From assembly GCF_000975135.1 (NCBI RefSeq), contig NZ_BBRF01000001.1:1428380-1492379 (forward strand): a stretch of 64,000 bases of DNA, read 5' to 3'. Every line of letters begins with the position of its first letter. Within the stretch, counting starts at the first letter, position 1. Of the stretch, positions 1 to 8,520 are shown piece by piece. The position numbers and the translations under genes are program-made. This DNA comes from Demequina aurantiaca (GTDB lineage Bacteria; Actinomycetota; Actinomycetes; Actinomycetales; Demequinaceae). The notes under the pieces were generated by a model that saw nothing but the letters and a program-made list of their open reading frames with translations, did no database searches and was not told the DNA's origin.

Positions 1-565
1 GAGCATCGGCTGGGAAGGCCGCCAGGGCATCGGCGACATGGGAAACCAGTTCCACTACTACCGCCTCACTGCCGACAACCGCATCCTGTTCGGAGGCTAC
101 GACGCGATTTATCACGCCGGCGGACATGTGCGACGCGAGTATGAGGACCGGCGTGAGACCTTCGAGATGCTGGCCAGCCATTTCCTCACCACCTTCCCGC
201 AACTGAGCGGCGTGAAGTTCACGCACCGGTGGGCTGGGGCCATCGACACGTGCAGCAGGTTCAGCCCGTTCTTCGGCACAGCCCGAGGTGGAGCGGTGGC
301 GTATTCGCTCGGCTTCACCGGACTCGGCGTCGCTGCGACCCGCTTTGGCGCCAACGTCATGCTCGACCTGCTGGATGGCGAGTCCACGGAGCGCACCGAA
401 ACCGACATGGTACGTAGCCGCCCGCTCCCGTTCCCGCCGGAGCCCATCGCATCGATCGGAATCAACCTGACCCGCCGCTCCCTGAATAAAGCAGATCATC
501 GCGAGGGCAAGCGCGACGCCCTCCTGCGGACCTTGGACGCGGTGGGAATGGGGTTCGACTCATGA
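1..565 (+). CDS. FAD-dependent amine oxidase, C-terminal part (5' end outside window)
   Basis: The reading frame is open from base 2 and runs to the TGA at 563-565, giving about 187 C-terminal residues of a protein that would normally be near 450-480. It resembles the end of DAO-fold oxidoreductases of the gamma-glutamylputrescine oxidase type: an FGGYD segment in the substrate domain, then GLGVAATRFGANVMLDLL, the usual C-terminal FAD-contacting stretch. Such enzymes oxidise an amine or polyamine derivative to an aldehyde with FAD. The next gene overlaps by 4 bases (ATGA), so it is in the operon with the semialdehyde dehydrogenases and aminotransferases downstream, which supports a role in polyamine catabolism. 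The exact substrate is inferred from context only. Confidence 0.75.
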   Translation, partial: SIGWEGRQGIGDMGNQFHYYRLTADNRILFGGYDAIYHAGGHVRREYEDRRETFEMLASHFLTTFPQLSGVKFTHRWAGAIDTCSRFSPFFGTARGGAVAYSLGFTGLGVAATRFGANVMLDLLDGESTERTETDMVRSRPLPFPPEPIASIGINLTRRSLNKADHREGKRDALLRTLDAVGMGFDS

Positions 566-927
566 CGGATGTGCTCGCCAGTGGAAAAGTCGTGTCGGCA
601 TCCGCCGTCGAGGTCCCGATCGAGGCCATCCATGCAGACGCGCAGGAACCGCGCGCGGGACTCGTGCCACTCGCGACGCTCGATGGCTGTGAGGTGGGAG
701 TGTGGGAGCACACCGCCGGTGCCAGCTCGGACGTAGAAGAAGACGAGGTCTTTGTGGTGGTCTCCGGCAGCGCCACCATCGCGATCGTCGACGGTGGCGA
801 GCTTCACGTCACGGCGGGCGACGTCGTACGGCTGTCAGCGGGAATGCGGACCACCTGGACGGTCCACGAAACGCTTCGCAAGATCTATGTGTGCAACGTC
901 GCGGACCTCGCGACTCCGAGTGCTTGA
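562..927 (+). CDS. Cupin-domain protein (DUF861/EutQ-like)
   Basis: A 121-residue single-domain cupin. The conserved beta-barrel pattern is visible: GVWEHTAG, then EDEVFVVVSGSATI (cupin motif 1 region) and HVTAGDVVRLSAGMRTTW (motif 2 region), ending in IYVCN. The classical metal-binding histidines are largely absent, as is common in the DUF861 subgroup, so catalytic activity is uncertain. Its ATG overlaps the stop of the amine oxidase gene by 4 bases, and mmsA follows after 12 bases, so it is co-transcribed with the catabolic genes. Proteins of this type often sit beside amine-oxidase and aminotransferase genes, but their function there is not established. Confidence 0.75.
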   Translation: MTDVLASGKVVSASAVEVPIEAIHADAQEPRAGLVPLATLDGCEVGVWEHTAGASSDVEEDEVFVVVSGSATIAIVDGGELHVTAGDVVRLSAGMRTTWTVHETLRKIYVCNVADLATPSA

Positions 928-939
928 GGAAGGAATGCG

Positions 940-2427
940 ATGATCAACATTCAGCATCACGTGGCCGGTGGCCCATGTGGCGAGGCCGCCCGGTCTGGGG
1001 CGGTCTTTAATCCCGCGACGGGTGAGCAGAGTGCGACGGTGGCGTTCGCATCGGCCGGCGAGGTCGACCACGTCGTGAAGGTTGCCGCCGCGGCGCAGGT
1101 CGAGTGGCAGAAGATGGGCCTGGTCAAGCGTGCGGGCGTGTTCTTCAGGATGCGTCAACTGCTGATCGAGCACACCGACGAGATTGCAGCCGCCATTACG
1201 GCCGAGCACGGCAAGGTGCTCTCCGACGCCGCAGGGGAAATCTCGCGCGGCATCGAGAACGTCGAGTTCGCCGCTGGACTCGTCAACCTCCTCAAGGGTG
1301 AGTACTCCACGGGCGTCGCCACGGGCGTCGACGTGCACACGCTCAAGCAGCCCATTGGGGTGGTCGCGTGCATCACGCCCTTCAACTTCCCCGCGATGGT
1401 GCCGCTGTGGATGAGTGCCTCCGCGCTCGCGACCGGCAATGCCGTCATCCTCAAGCCCAGCGAGAAGGACCCGTCCACCGCGATGATCCTCGCGCGCCTG
1501 TGGGAAGAGGCGGGTGTTCCGCCTGGGGTCTTCAACGTGGTGCACGGGGACAAAGAGGCGGTGGACGCTTTGCTCGACTCGCCCGGCATCGGCGCCGTGA
1601 GCTTTGTGGGCTCAACGCCCATCGCTCGAGCCATCTACTCGCGCGCCGCGGCCAACGGCAAGCGGGTGCAGGCACTTGGCGGTGCCAAGAACCACATGAT
1701 TGTGATGCCCGATGCGGACCTGGACTCCGCAGCGGACGCCGCCGTCAATGCCGCTTATGGTTCCGCCGGCGAACGCTGCATGGCCATTTCCGTCCTGGTG
1801 GCGGTGGGAGACGCGACGGCCGATGCTGTGGTGGCCAAGATTCGCGAGCGCGCCGAGTCCCTGACGATCGGCGCCGGCACGGATCCGGCCTCACAGATGG
1901 GGCCGCTCATCACCCGTGAGCACCGCGACAAGGTGGCGTCCTACGTGGCCGACGCCCCCGGGCAGGGTGCGGAGGTAGTGCTCGACGGTCGGTCCGCGGA
2001 GTTCGACTCGGACGGCTTCTTCCTGGGTGTCAGCCTGGTGGACCGCGTGACGCCGCAGATGAGCGTCTACACCGATGAGATCTTTGGGCCGGTGCTGTCC
2101 GTAGTGCGGGTGGACGATTACGACCAAGCGGTCGACCTCATCAACGCCAACGCGTTCGCGAACGGCACCGCGATCTTCACCCGCGACGGGGCTACCGCGC
2201 GCCGCTTCACGGAGGACATCGAGGTGGGAATGGTCGGCATCAACGTGCCGCTGCCCGTCCCGATTGGCGCGTACTCGTTCGGCGGATGGAAGGACTCGCT
2301 GTTTGGCGACTCCCACATTTACGGGCCCGAGTCCATCCACTTCTACACGCGTTCCAAGGTGGTGACCACGCGTTGGCCCGACCCCAGCGAGTCGCAGCTC
2401 GACCTCGGCTTTCCGAGCAACCACTGA
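940..2427 (+). CDS. mmsA: CoA-acylating methylmalonate/malonate-semialdehyde dehydrogenase
   Basis: A 495-residue aldehyde dehydrogenase of the MmsA class, which converts malonate semialdehyde or methylmalonate semialdehyde plus CoA and NAD to acetyl-CoA or propionyl-CoA and CO2. The cofactor-domain signatures GVVACITPFNFPAMVPLW and SFVGSTPIAR are present, and the nucleophile lies in the class-specific GERCMAIS motif at about Cys280. Length matches the family. It starts at ATG 940 after an AGGA-rich leader and lies in the same operon as the beta-alanine/GABA-type aminotransferases. The likely job here is to dispose of malonate semialdehyde made from beta-alanine; the subfamily is firm, the physiological substrate is inferred. 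Confidence 0.88.
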   Translation: MINIQHHVAGGPCGEAARSGAVFNPATGEQSATVAFASAGEVDHVVKVAAAAQVEWQKMGLVKRAGVFFRMRQLLIEHTDEIAAAITAEHGKVLSDAAGEISRGIENVEFAAGLVNLLKGEYSTGVATGVDVHTLKQPIGVVACITPFNFPAMVPLWMSASALATGNAVILKPSEKDPSTAMILARLWEEAGVPPGVFNVVHGDKEAVDALLDSPGIGAVSFVGSTPIARAIYSRAAANGKRVQALGGAKNHMIVMPDADLDSAADAAVNAAYGSAGERCMAISVLVAVGDATADAVVAKIRERAESLTIGAGTDPASQMGPLITREHRDKVASYVADAPGQGAEVVLDGRSAEFDSDGFFLGVSLVDRVTPQMSVYTDEIFGPVLSVVRVDDYDQAVDLINANAFANGTAIFTRDGATARRFTEDIEVGMVGINVPLPVPIGAYSFGGWKDSLFGDSHIYGPESIHFYTRSKVVTTRWPDPSESQLDLGFPSNH

Positions 2428-2449
2428 TCCGGCACTGACGAGGAGAATC

Positions 2450-3847
2450 ATGACCGCAAACCAAGCAACCGACGCCGAGGCTCGAGTCAGGGCGGACGAC
2501 CGTGCCCACGTGTTTCACTCCTGGAGCGCGCAGGCTCACATCGACCCGCTGCCCGTCGCGGGCGGGCGGGGTGCCGAGTTCTGGGACTACCAGGGCAACC
2601 GGTACCTCGACTTCTCATCGCAACTCGTCAATCTGAATCTTGGCCACCAGCAACCCGACCTCGTAGCCGCGATTCAGGAGCAGGCGGGCAGGCTCGCCAC
2701 CATCCAGCCATCGGTGGCGAACGATGTGCGCGGCGAGCTCGCTCGGCTCATTGTGGGGGTCGCGGGGGAGTCGTTTACCAAGGTGTTCTTCACCAATGGT
2801 GGGGCGGACGCGAACGAGAATGCGGTGCGGATGGCGCGTCTTGCGACCGGCAAGCGTAAGGTGCTCGCGGCGTACCGCAGCTATCACGGCAACACGACCA
2901 CCGCGATGTCGATGACGGGCGACCCGAGGCGCTGGGCAAACGATCCGGGGGACCCATCGGTCGTGCACTTCTTTGGGCCCTATGCGTACCGATCCGCGTT
3001 TCACGCGAGTGACGAGGCGCAGGAGGGGGCTCGCGCCCTGGAGCACCTCGAGCAGACCATCATCCTGGAGGGCGCGTCCACCATCGGTGCGATTGTGCTG
3101 GAGACGATCGTCGGCACCAACGGCGTGCTCATCCCGCCTCCCGGGTATCTGGCCGGCGTCCGCGCGCTGTGCGACAAGTACAACATCGTCTTCATCGCTG
3201 ACGAGGTCATGGTGGGCTTTGGTCGCGTGGGCGAGTGGTTCGCGTTCCAGTCGCAGGCCGTTTCACACGACCGCGTGGTGCCTGACCTGATCACGTTCGC
3301 CAAGGGCATCAACTCCGGTTACGTCCCGCTGGGTGGCGTGGTCATCAGCGACCGCATCTCACGCTCCTTTGACGACCGCGCGTTCCCCGGCGGCCTGACC
3401 TATTCAGGTCACCCGCTGGCCTGCGCGGCGGGCGTCGCGACGTTCGAGGTCTTCGAGCGCGATGGCATCCTGGCTCACGTGAAGGACCTGGGCGAGAGGG
3501 TGGTGCGGCCGGTGCTCGAGGGCTGGCTTGAGACCCACCCCTCGGTGGGCGAGATCCGAGGCACGGGACTGTTCTGGGCCGTGGAATTGGTGCGCGATCG
3601 GGACACTCGCGAGCCGCTGGTGCCATACAACGCCACCGGCGCCGATGCCGCACCCATGGCCGCCTTCGCTGCGGCCGCTAAGAAGGGTGGGGTTTGGCCC
3701 TTCATTCACTTCAACAGGATGCACGTGGCGCCGCCGTTAGTCATCACGGAAGACGAGCTTCGCCGGGGCCTGGACGTGCTAGACGCGGCGCTCGAGGTCG
3801 CAGACAATGCGGCACTCGAGGTACCGGGGTTAGGGTCGGAATCATGA
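2450..3847 (+). CDS. Class III PLP-dependent omega-aminotransferase
   Basis: A 465-residue fold-type I aminotransferase. FFTNGGADANENAVRMAR forms the phosphate-binding region, FIADEVMVGFGRVGEW carries the PLP-contacting Asp, and ITFAKGINSGYVPLG contains the Schiff-base lysine (about Lys285). The sequence resembles taurine:pyruvate and omega-amino acid:pyruvate transaminases more than GabT. GAGGAG precedes the ATG, and its stop overlaps the gabT start (ATGA at 3844-3847). Lying between mmsA and gabT, it could transaminate beta-alanine to malonate semialdehyde (the substrate of the mmsA product) or a diamine such as putrescine. The choice between these cannot be made from sequence alone. Confidence 0.85.
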   Translation: MTANQATDAEARVRADDRAHVFHSWSAQAHIDPLPVAGGRGAEFWDYQGNRYLDFSSQLVNLNLGHQQPDLVAAIQEQAGRLATIQPSVANDVRGELARLIVGVAGESFTKVFFTNGGADANENAVRMARLATGKRKVLAAYRSYHGNTTTAMSMTGDPRRWANDPGDPSVVHFFGPYAYRSAFHASDEAQEGARALEHLEQTIILEGASTIGAIVLETIVGTNGVLIPPPGYLAGVRALCDKYNIVFIADEVMVGFGRVGEWFAFQSQAVSHDRVVPDLITFAKGINSGYVPLGGVVISDRISRSFDDRAFPGGLTYSGHPLACAAGVATFEVFERDGILAHVKDLGERVVRPVLEGWLETHPSVGEIRGTGLFWAVELVRDRDTREPLVPYNATGADAAPMAAFAAAAKKGGVWPFIHFNRMHVAPPLVITEDELRRGLDVLDAALEVADNAALEVPGLGSES

Positions 3848-5202
3848 CCGACACCATGACGTCTGATCCGGTCCTCGGCGGGCCAGGGCTTCCGCAGGAG
3901 CGAAGGATGGTGACCGCCATTCCGGGCCCCAAGTCGCGCGAATTGCTGGCGCGCAAGGCAGAGGCGGTCGCCTCGGGCGTCGCCCACACGGTGCCGATCG
4001 CCGCTGTTGCCGCCGGTGGTGGCGTGATCGTCGACGCCGACGGGAACTCGCTCATTGACCTGGGCTCCGGCATCGCCGTGACGGGCGTCGGCAACTCCAA
4101 CCCGCGCGTGGTCGAGGCCGTGACGCGTCAGGCGGCTGCCTTCACCCACACCTGCTTCATGATCTCGCCGTACGAGGGCTACGTCGCCGTTGCGGAGGCG
4201 CTCAATCGGCTCACTCCGGGTGATCACGCTAAGAAGTCGGCGCTCTTCAACTCAGGTGCGGAAGCAGTGGAGAACGCCGTCAAGATCGCGCGTAAGTTCA
4301 CCGGCCGCCAGGCGGTCGTCGCCTTCGACCACGCGTATCACGGCCGAACCAATCTGACGATGGCGCTCACCGCCAAGTCCATGCCCTACAAGAGCGGCTT
4401 CGGCCCGTTCGCCGGCGAGGTGTACCGGGCCCCGGTGAGCTATCCCTTCCACGATGGGCTCAGCGGCGCCGAGGCGGCCACGCGCGCCATCTCAGTCATC
4501 GACAAGCAGGTGGGAGCGAGCAATCTCGCGGCAGTCATCATTGAGCCGATCCTTGGCGAGGGCGGCTTCATCGTCCCCGCGGATGGCTTCCTGCTCGCCA
4601 TCAGCGAATGGTGCACCGCCAACGGCGTGGTCTTCATCGCGGACGAGGTGCAGACGGGCTTCGCGCGCACCGGAGCGATGTTCGCGTCCGAGCTGTTCGG
4701 AATCGTCCCAGACCTGATCACCACGGCCAAGGGAATTGCGGGCGGTCTACCCCTCGCGGCAGTCACGGGACGCGCGGACATCATGGACGCGCCCCACGTG
4801 GGTGGCCTGGGCGGCACGTACGGCGGCAATCCCATCGCGTGTGCCGCGGCGCTCGCCTCCATCGAGGCCTTCGAGCACGACGGGCTGGTGGAGCGTGCGA
4901 GCCAGATCGGCGCCAAGCTCGTCGACAGGCTCCAGCAGATCCAGGCGGCCGACTCGCGCCTTGGAGAGGTGCGCGGTCGCGGTGCAATGGTGGCGGCCGA
5001 GTTCGTCAGGCCGGGAACGCGGGAGCCCGATGCGGCGCTCGCCGTCGCCGTGGCGAAGGCGTCCATCGCGCAAGGGGTGGTGCTACTCACCTGCGGCACG
5101 TACGGCAACGTGGTGCGCTTCCTGCCGCCGCTGTCGATCAGCGACGACTTACTCGACGAGGGCCTCGACGTGGTTGCCGCGGCCTTGAAGGAGATCTCAT
5201 GA
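3844..5202 (+). CDS. gabT: 4-aminobutyrate aminotransferase
   Basis: A 452-residue class III aminotransferase that transfers the amino group of GABA to 2-oxoglutarate, giving succinate semialdehyde and glutamate. GabT-like landmarks are ALFNSGAEAVENAVKIAR, AFDHAYHGRTNLTMALT, VFIADEVQTGFARTG and the PLP lysine in ITTAKGIAGGLPLAAV (about Lys296). I chose ATG 3844 because it gives the 4-base overlap with the upstream stop; the frame remains open further 5' without family similarity. The next gene overlaps by 4 bases. The pairing with a succinate-semialdehyde dehydrogenase immediately downstream is the standard GABA-shunt arrangement. Confidence 0.92.
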   Translation: MTDTMTSDPVLGGPGLPQERRMVTAIPGPKSRELLARKAEAVASGVAHTVPIAAVAAGGGVIVDADGNSLIDLGSGIAVTGVGNSNPRVVEAVTRQAAAFTHTCFMISPYEGYVAVAEALNRLTPGDHAKKSALFNSGAEAVENAVKIARKFTGRQAVVAFDHAYHGRTNLTMALTAKSMPYKSGFGPFAGEVYRAPVSYPFHDGLSGAEAATRAISVIDKQVGASNLAAVIIEPILGEGGFIVPADGFLLAISEWCTANGVVFIADEVQTGFARTGAMFASELFGIVPDLITTAKGIAGGLPLAAVTGRADIMDAPHVGGLGGTYGGNPIACAAALASIEAFEHDGLVERASQIGAKLVDRLQQIQAADSRLGEVRGRGAMVAAEFVRPGTREPDAALAVAVAKASIAQGVVLLTCGTYGNVVRFLPPLSISDDLLDEGLDVVAAALKEIS

Positions 5203-6659
5203 TCACTGAACACGACCTATTGGCCTCAGTGCCTAATCAACTGTTCATTGGCGGTCAATGGGTAGACGGCGAAGACAGCGAGACCCTCGACGTGAGCGAT
5301 CCCGCGACGGGCAAGACACTCCGGACCATCGCATCGGCGCGAGAAGCGGACGGCCTGCGAGCGCTGGGTGCCGCGGCATCGGCGGCAGACGACTGGGCGG
5401 CCACGGCGCCGCGTGAGCGCGCCGAACTCTTGCGGTCCGCCTTCGAGCTGGTGCGCGAGCGCACCGACGAGTTCGCGCTGCTCATGACGCTGGAGATGGG
5501 CAAGCCGCTCGCGGAGGCGCGCGGAGAAGTGACCTACGGCAACGAGTTCCTCCGATGGTTCTCCGAGGAGGCGGTGAGAGTCACCGGCCGCTATGGGCTC
5601 AACCCCGAGGGCACCGGCCGCATGGTGGTCTCGCAACGCCCCGTGGGGCCGTGCTTCCTCATCACGCCCTGGAACTTCCCGCTCGCGATGGCGACGCGCA
5701 AGATTGCCCCCGCGCTCGCGGCCGGATGCACCGTGGTAGTCAAGCCGGCGGAACTGACCCCATTGACGACGCTGTACTTCGCCAAGGTGCTGCAGGAAGT
5801 GGGCGTGCCGGACGGCGTCGTCAACGTCATCACTACCCACCACTCGCGAGAGGTCTCCGGCCCCATCATCGCGGACCCGCGGCTGCGCAAACTCAGCTTC
5901 ACCGGTTCCACCGAGGTGGGCCGCAAACTCATCTCGCAGGCGTCGGAGCGCGTGTTGCGCGTGTCCATGGAGCTCGGCGGGAATGCCCCATTCGTAGTCT
6001 TCGAGGACGCGGACCTGGACGCCGCGGTCGAGGGCGCCATGGCCGCGAAGTTCCGCAACATCGGCCAGGCCTGCACGGCCGCCAACCGCTTCATCGTGCA
6101 CGAGTCCGTCGCGGAGGAATTCACCAAGCGGGTCACTGAGCGAGTTTCCGCCATGAAGGTGGGCCGGGGCACCGAGGACGGCGTGAACATCGGCCCGCTG
6201 ATCAACGACTCCGCCGTCGAGACCTCGGCCAACCTGATCGCCGATGCGGTCGCCAAGGGCGCGCGCGTCACGACCGGCGGGGAGGCCATCGACGGTCCGG
6301 GCACCTTCTTCGCGCCCACCGTGGTGGCGAATGTGCAGCCGGGCAGCGAGATACTCACGTCAGAAATCTTTGGGCCGGTGCTCGCGGTCGCCACCTTCAC
6401 CGATGAAGCCGAGGCGGTGGCGCTGGCGAACGACACCGAGTTCGGCCTCGTCTCTTACGTCTATACCAGGGACCTTGCCCGCGGGCACCGCATGATCGAT
6501 CTCATGGAGACCGGCATGATGGGCCTCAATGCTGGAGTGGTGTCGAATGCCGCGGCGCCCTTTGGAGGCGTCAAGTTGTCCGGCCTCGGTCGTGAGGGCG
6601 GCCTTGAAGGTATTCACGAATATCTGTCCACCAAGTACACGCTGATCCCCGCGAATTAG
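5199..6659 (+). CDS. gabD: Succinate-semialdehyde dehydrogenase
   Basis: A 486-residue aldehyde dehydrogenase starting MITEHDLLASVPNQLFIGG, oxidising succinate semialdehyde to succinate. Motifs seen: FLITPWNFPLAMATRKIAPA, SFTGSTEVGRKL, the general-base glutamate in MELGGNAPF and the nucleophile in NIGQACTAANRF (about Cys292). The chosen ATG (5199-5201) overlaps the gabT stop; the longer open frame upstream is only the shadow of gabT. It is typical of the GabD family in length and in the N-terminal FIGGQWVDG segment. With gabT it feeds GABA carbon into the TCA cycle. Confidence 0.9.
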   Translation: MITEHDLLASVPNQLFIGGQWVDGEDSETLDVSDPATGKTLRTIASAREADGLRALGAAASAADDWAATAPRERAELLRSAFELVRERTDEFALLMTLEMGKPLAEARGEVTYGNEFLRWFSEEAVRVTGRYGLNPEGTGRMVVSQRPVGPCFLITPWNFPLAMATRKIAPALAAGCTVVVKPAELTPLTTLYFAKVLQEVGVPDGVVNVITTHHSREVSGPIIADPRLRKLSFTGSTEVGRKLISQASERVLRVSMELGGNAPFVVFEDADLDAAVEGAMAAKFRNIGQACTAANRFIVHESVAEEFTKRVTERVSAMKVGRGTEDGVNIGPLINDSAVETSANLIADAVAKGARVTTGGEAIDGPGTFFAPTVVANVQPGSEILTSEIFGPVLAVATFTDEAEAVALANDTEFGLVSYVYTRDLARGHRMIDLMETGMMGLNAGVVSNAAAPFGGVKLSGLGREGGLEGIHEYLSTKYTLIPAN

Positions 6660-6678
6660 CGCGCAATAGAGGAGAGTC

Positions 6679-8043
6679 ATGAGCAGCTACGCAGTTACCA
6701 ACCCGTCGACCGGCGAGGTCCACGCCGAATACCCGGAGGCCACGGATGCGGAGATTGAGGCCGCGATCGCGTCCGCCCACTCCGCACACCGCACCTGGTC
6801 GCGTCAGACCTCTCCCGAGGAACGGGCCGCCATGGTGCGCAAGGTGGCCGAGCTGCACCGCGAGCGCAAGGACGACCTGGCCGCGATCATCGTGCGCGAA
6901 ATGGGCAAGCCGCTGTCCCACGCGACCGGAGAGGTGGAGTTCGCGGCTGACATCACGGAGTTCTACGCGGACAACTGGGACAAGTTCACGGGTGCCACCC
7001 CGTTGGAGATTCTGGGGGAGGGCACTGCGGTCATCCAGCGCTCGTCAATAGGCCCACTGCTGGGAATCATGCCCTGGAACTTCCCCTATTACCAGGTGGC
7101 ACGCTTCGCGGCCCCCAACATCGTGCTGGGAAACACCATCATCCTGAAGCACGCCCCGCAGTGCCCCGAGTCCTCGGCGGCCATCGCCCAGATGTACGCG
7201 GACGCCGGCTTCCCCGAGGGTGCCTACGTCAACGTGTACGCCTCCAATGAACAAGCGGCCACCATCATTGCTGACCGCCGCGTGCAGGGCGTGTCGGTGA
7301 CCGGCTCCGAGCGTGCCGGGTCCGCCGTCGCCGCACTGGCGGGAGCGAATCTCAAGAAGGTCGCGCTCGAGCTGGGCGGCTCGGACCCGTTCATCGTGCT
7401 GTCGACCGAGGGCCTGGGCTCGGTGGTTGACCAGGCCGTCGAGGCGCGCCTCGACAACTCCGGACAATCCTGCAACGCGCCCAAGAGGTTCATTGTCGCC
7501 GAGGACATCTACGACGCTTTTGTGGAAAAGTTCACCGAGGCGATGAAGAGCGCCACCATGGGCGACGGCTTTGACGACTGCACCATCGGCCCGCTGTCCT
7601 CGCTACTCGCGGCGGAGCGCCTGGAGGAGCAGGTGAACAATGCCGTCGCGCAGGGCGCCACCTTGGCCCTGGGCGGGACCCGCGATGGAGCCTTCTATGC
7701 GCCCACCGTGCTCACCGATGTCACTCCTGAGATGGACGTGTACCGGCAGGAGTTGTTCGGTCCTGCCTCGGTCATCTACAAGGTTGCCGGGGAGCGGGAG
7801 GCGGTCGACCTCGCCAATGCCACCGACTACGGGCTGGGCAGTTACGTGTACACCACGGACCCCGCCCAGGCTTCGCGTGTAGCCGATGCCATTGAGGCCG
7901 GCATGGTCTACATCAACTGCGTGCTCGCGGACAGCCCAGAGTTGCCCTTTGGCGGCGTGAAGCGGTCGGGGACCTCGCGTGAAATGGGTCTGTTGGCCGC
8001 GGACGAGTTTGTGAACAAGAAACTCATTCGCACCGCACCGTGA
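6679..8043 (+). CDS. NAD(P)-dependent aldehyde/succinate-semialdehyde dehydrogenase
   Basis: A second semialdehyde-type dehydrogenase, 454 residues, of the shorter Sad/GabD2-like class that lacks the N-terminal FIGG arm. GIMPWNFPYYQVARF, SVTGSERAGSAVA, ELGGSDPFIV and the nucleophile in SGQSCNAPKRF (about Cys265) are intact. AGAGGAG precedes the ATG and the gene lies 19 bases after gabD, so it is probably the last gene of the operon. It may oxidise another aldehyde of the pathway, for example 3-aminopropanal or 4-aminobutanal. The last 103 codons have a diverged, broken second copy at 14217-14553, on the far side of the Rhs island. Confidence 0.87.
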   Translation: MSSYAVTNPSTGEVHAEYPEATDAEIEAAIASAHSAHRTWSRQTSPEERAAMVRKVAELHRERKDDLAAIIVREMGKPLSHATGEVEFAADITEFYADNWDKFTGATPLEILGEGTAVIQRSSIGPLLGIMPWNFPYYQVARFAAPNIVLGNTIILKHAPQCPESSAAIAQMYADAGFPEGAYVNVYASNEQAATIIADRRVQGVSVTGSERAGSAVAALAGANLKKVALELGGSDPFIVLSTEGLGSVVDQAVEARLDNSGQSCNAPKRFIVAEDIYDAFVEKFTEAMKSATMGDGFDDCTIGPLSSLLAAERLEEQVNNAVAQGATLALGGTRDGAFYAPTVLTDVTPEMDVYRQELFGPASVIYKVAGEREAVDLANATDYGLGSYVYTTDPAQASRVADAIEAGMVYINCVLADSPELPFGGVKRSGTSREMGLLAADEFVNKKLIRTAP

Positions 8044-8076
8044 CAGGAGTTGCCCTGCGCCAGTAAGGCTCGCGGG

Positions 8077-8520
8077 TCAGGCCTTGCGCGCAATAGCAGC
8101 GAGGTGGCGCAGTCCATCTCGAAACGGGCGCAGGTGAGATCGCCGTCCTGGGGCGGCGGGTTTTAGGGCGGTCGGGGTTTCGGTGATGCACAATTGGTGG
8201 TGTTGGGCGTGGGTGAGCATGTGGGTTGCGAACTCCATGCCGGTGCTCCAGGTGGGCAGGTCCATCATTGAGCTGCGTGTGAAGGACCGCAGACCACAGT
8301 GGATGTCCCGACAGGTGTACGTGCTGCGATGCGCGTGAGGGCGGAGAGTGCCTGGTTGCCGGCGTAGTTGACGCTGCTCATGGAGTTTCGGCTGGGGCGA
8401 GGTGACAGGCGGTTTCCGATGACGATGTCGTGGGTGCGTGCGACTGCTATGGGGTCGTAGAACGCGTCGAGGTTGGTGAGGTCGTAGGTGCCGTCGGAGT
8501 CCCCGGCGCTGATGTCTCTG
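8077..8520 (-). pseudogene. Frameshifted remnant of a family 2 glycosyltransferase
   Basis: On the minus strand two frames together spell the C-terminal half of a polyprenyl-phosphate glycosyltransferase of family GT2. From about 8515 down to 8310 one frame reads GDSDGTYDLTNLDAFYDP, then IVIGNRL and GNQALSALTRIAARTPV. From about 8313 to the TGA at 8077 another frame reads DIHCGLRSF, TGMEFATHML and HLRPFRDGLRHLA. These are consecutive conserved blocks of one protein, so a single-base indel near 8306-8313 breaks it. The N-terminal half, with the nucleotide-sugar binding motif, is missing; it ends abruptly where Rhs coding sequence begins on the other strand. It is a dead gene fragment, probably left by rearrangement at the island edge. 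Confidence 0.72.
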
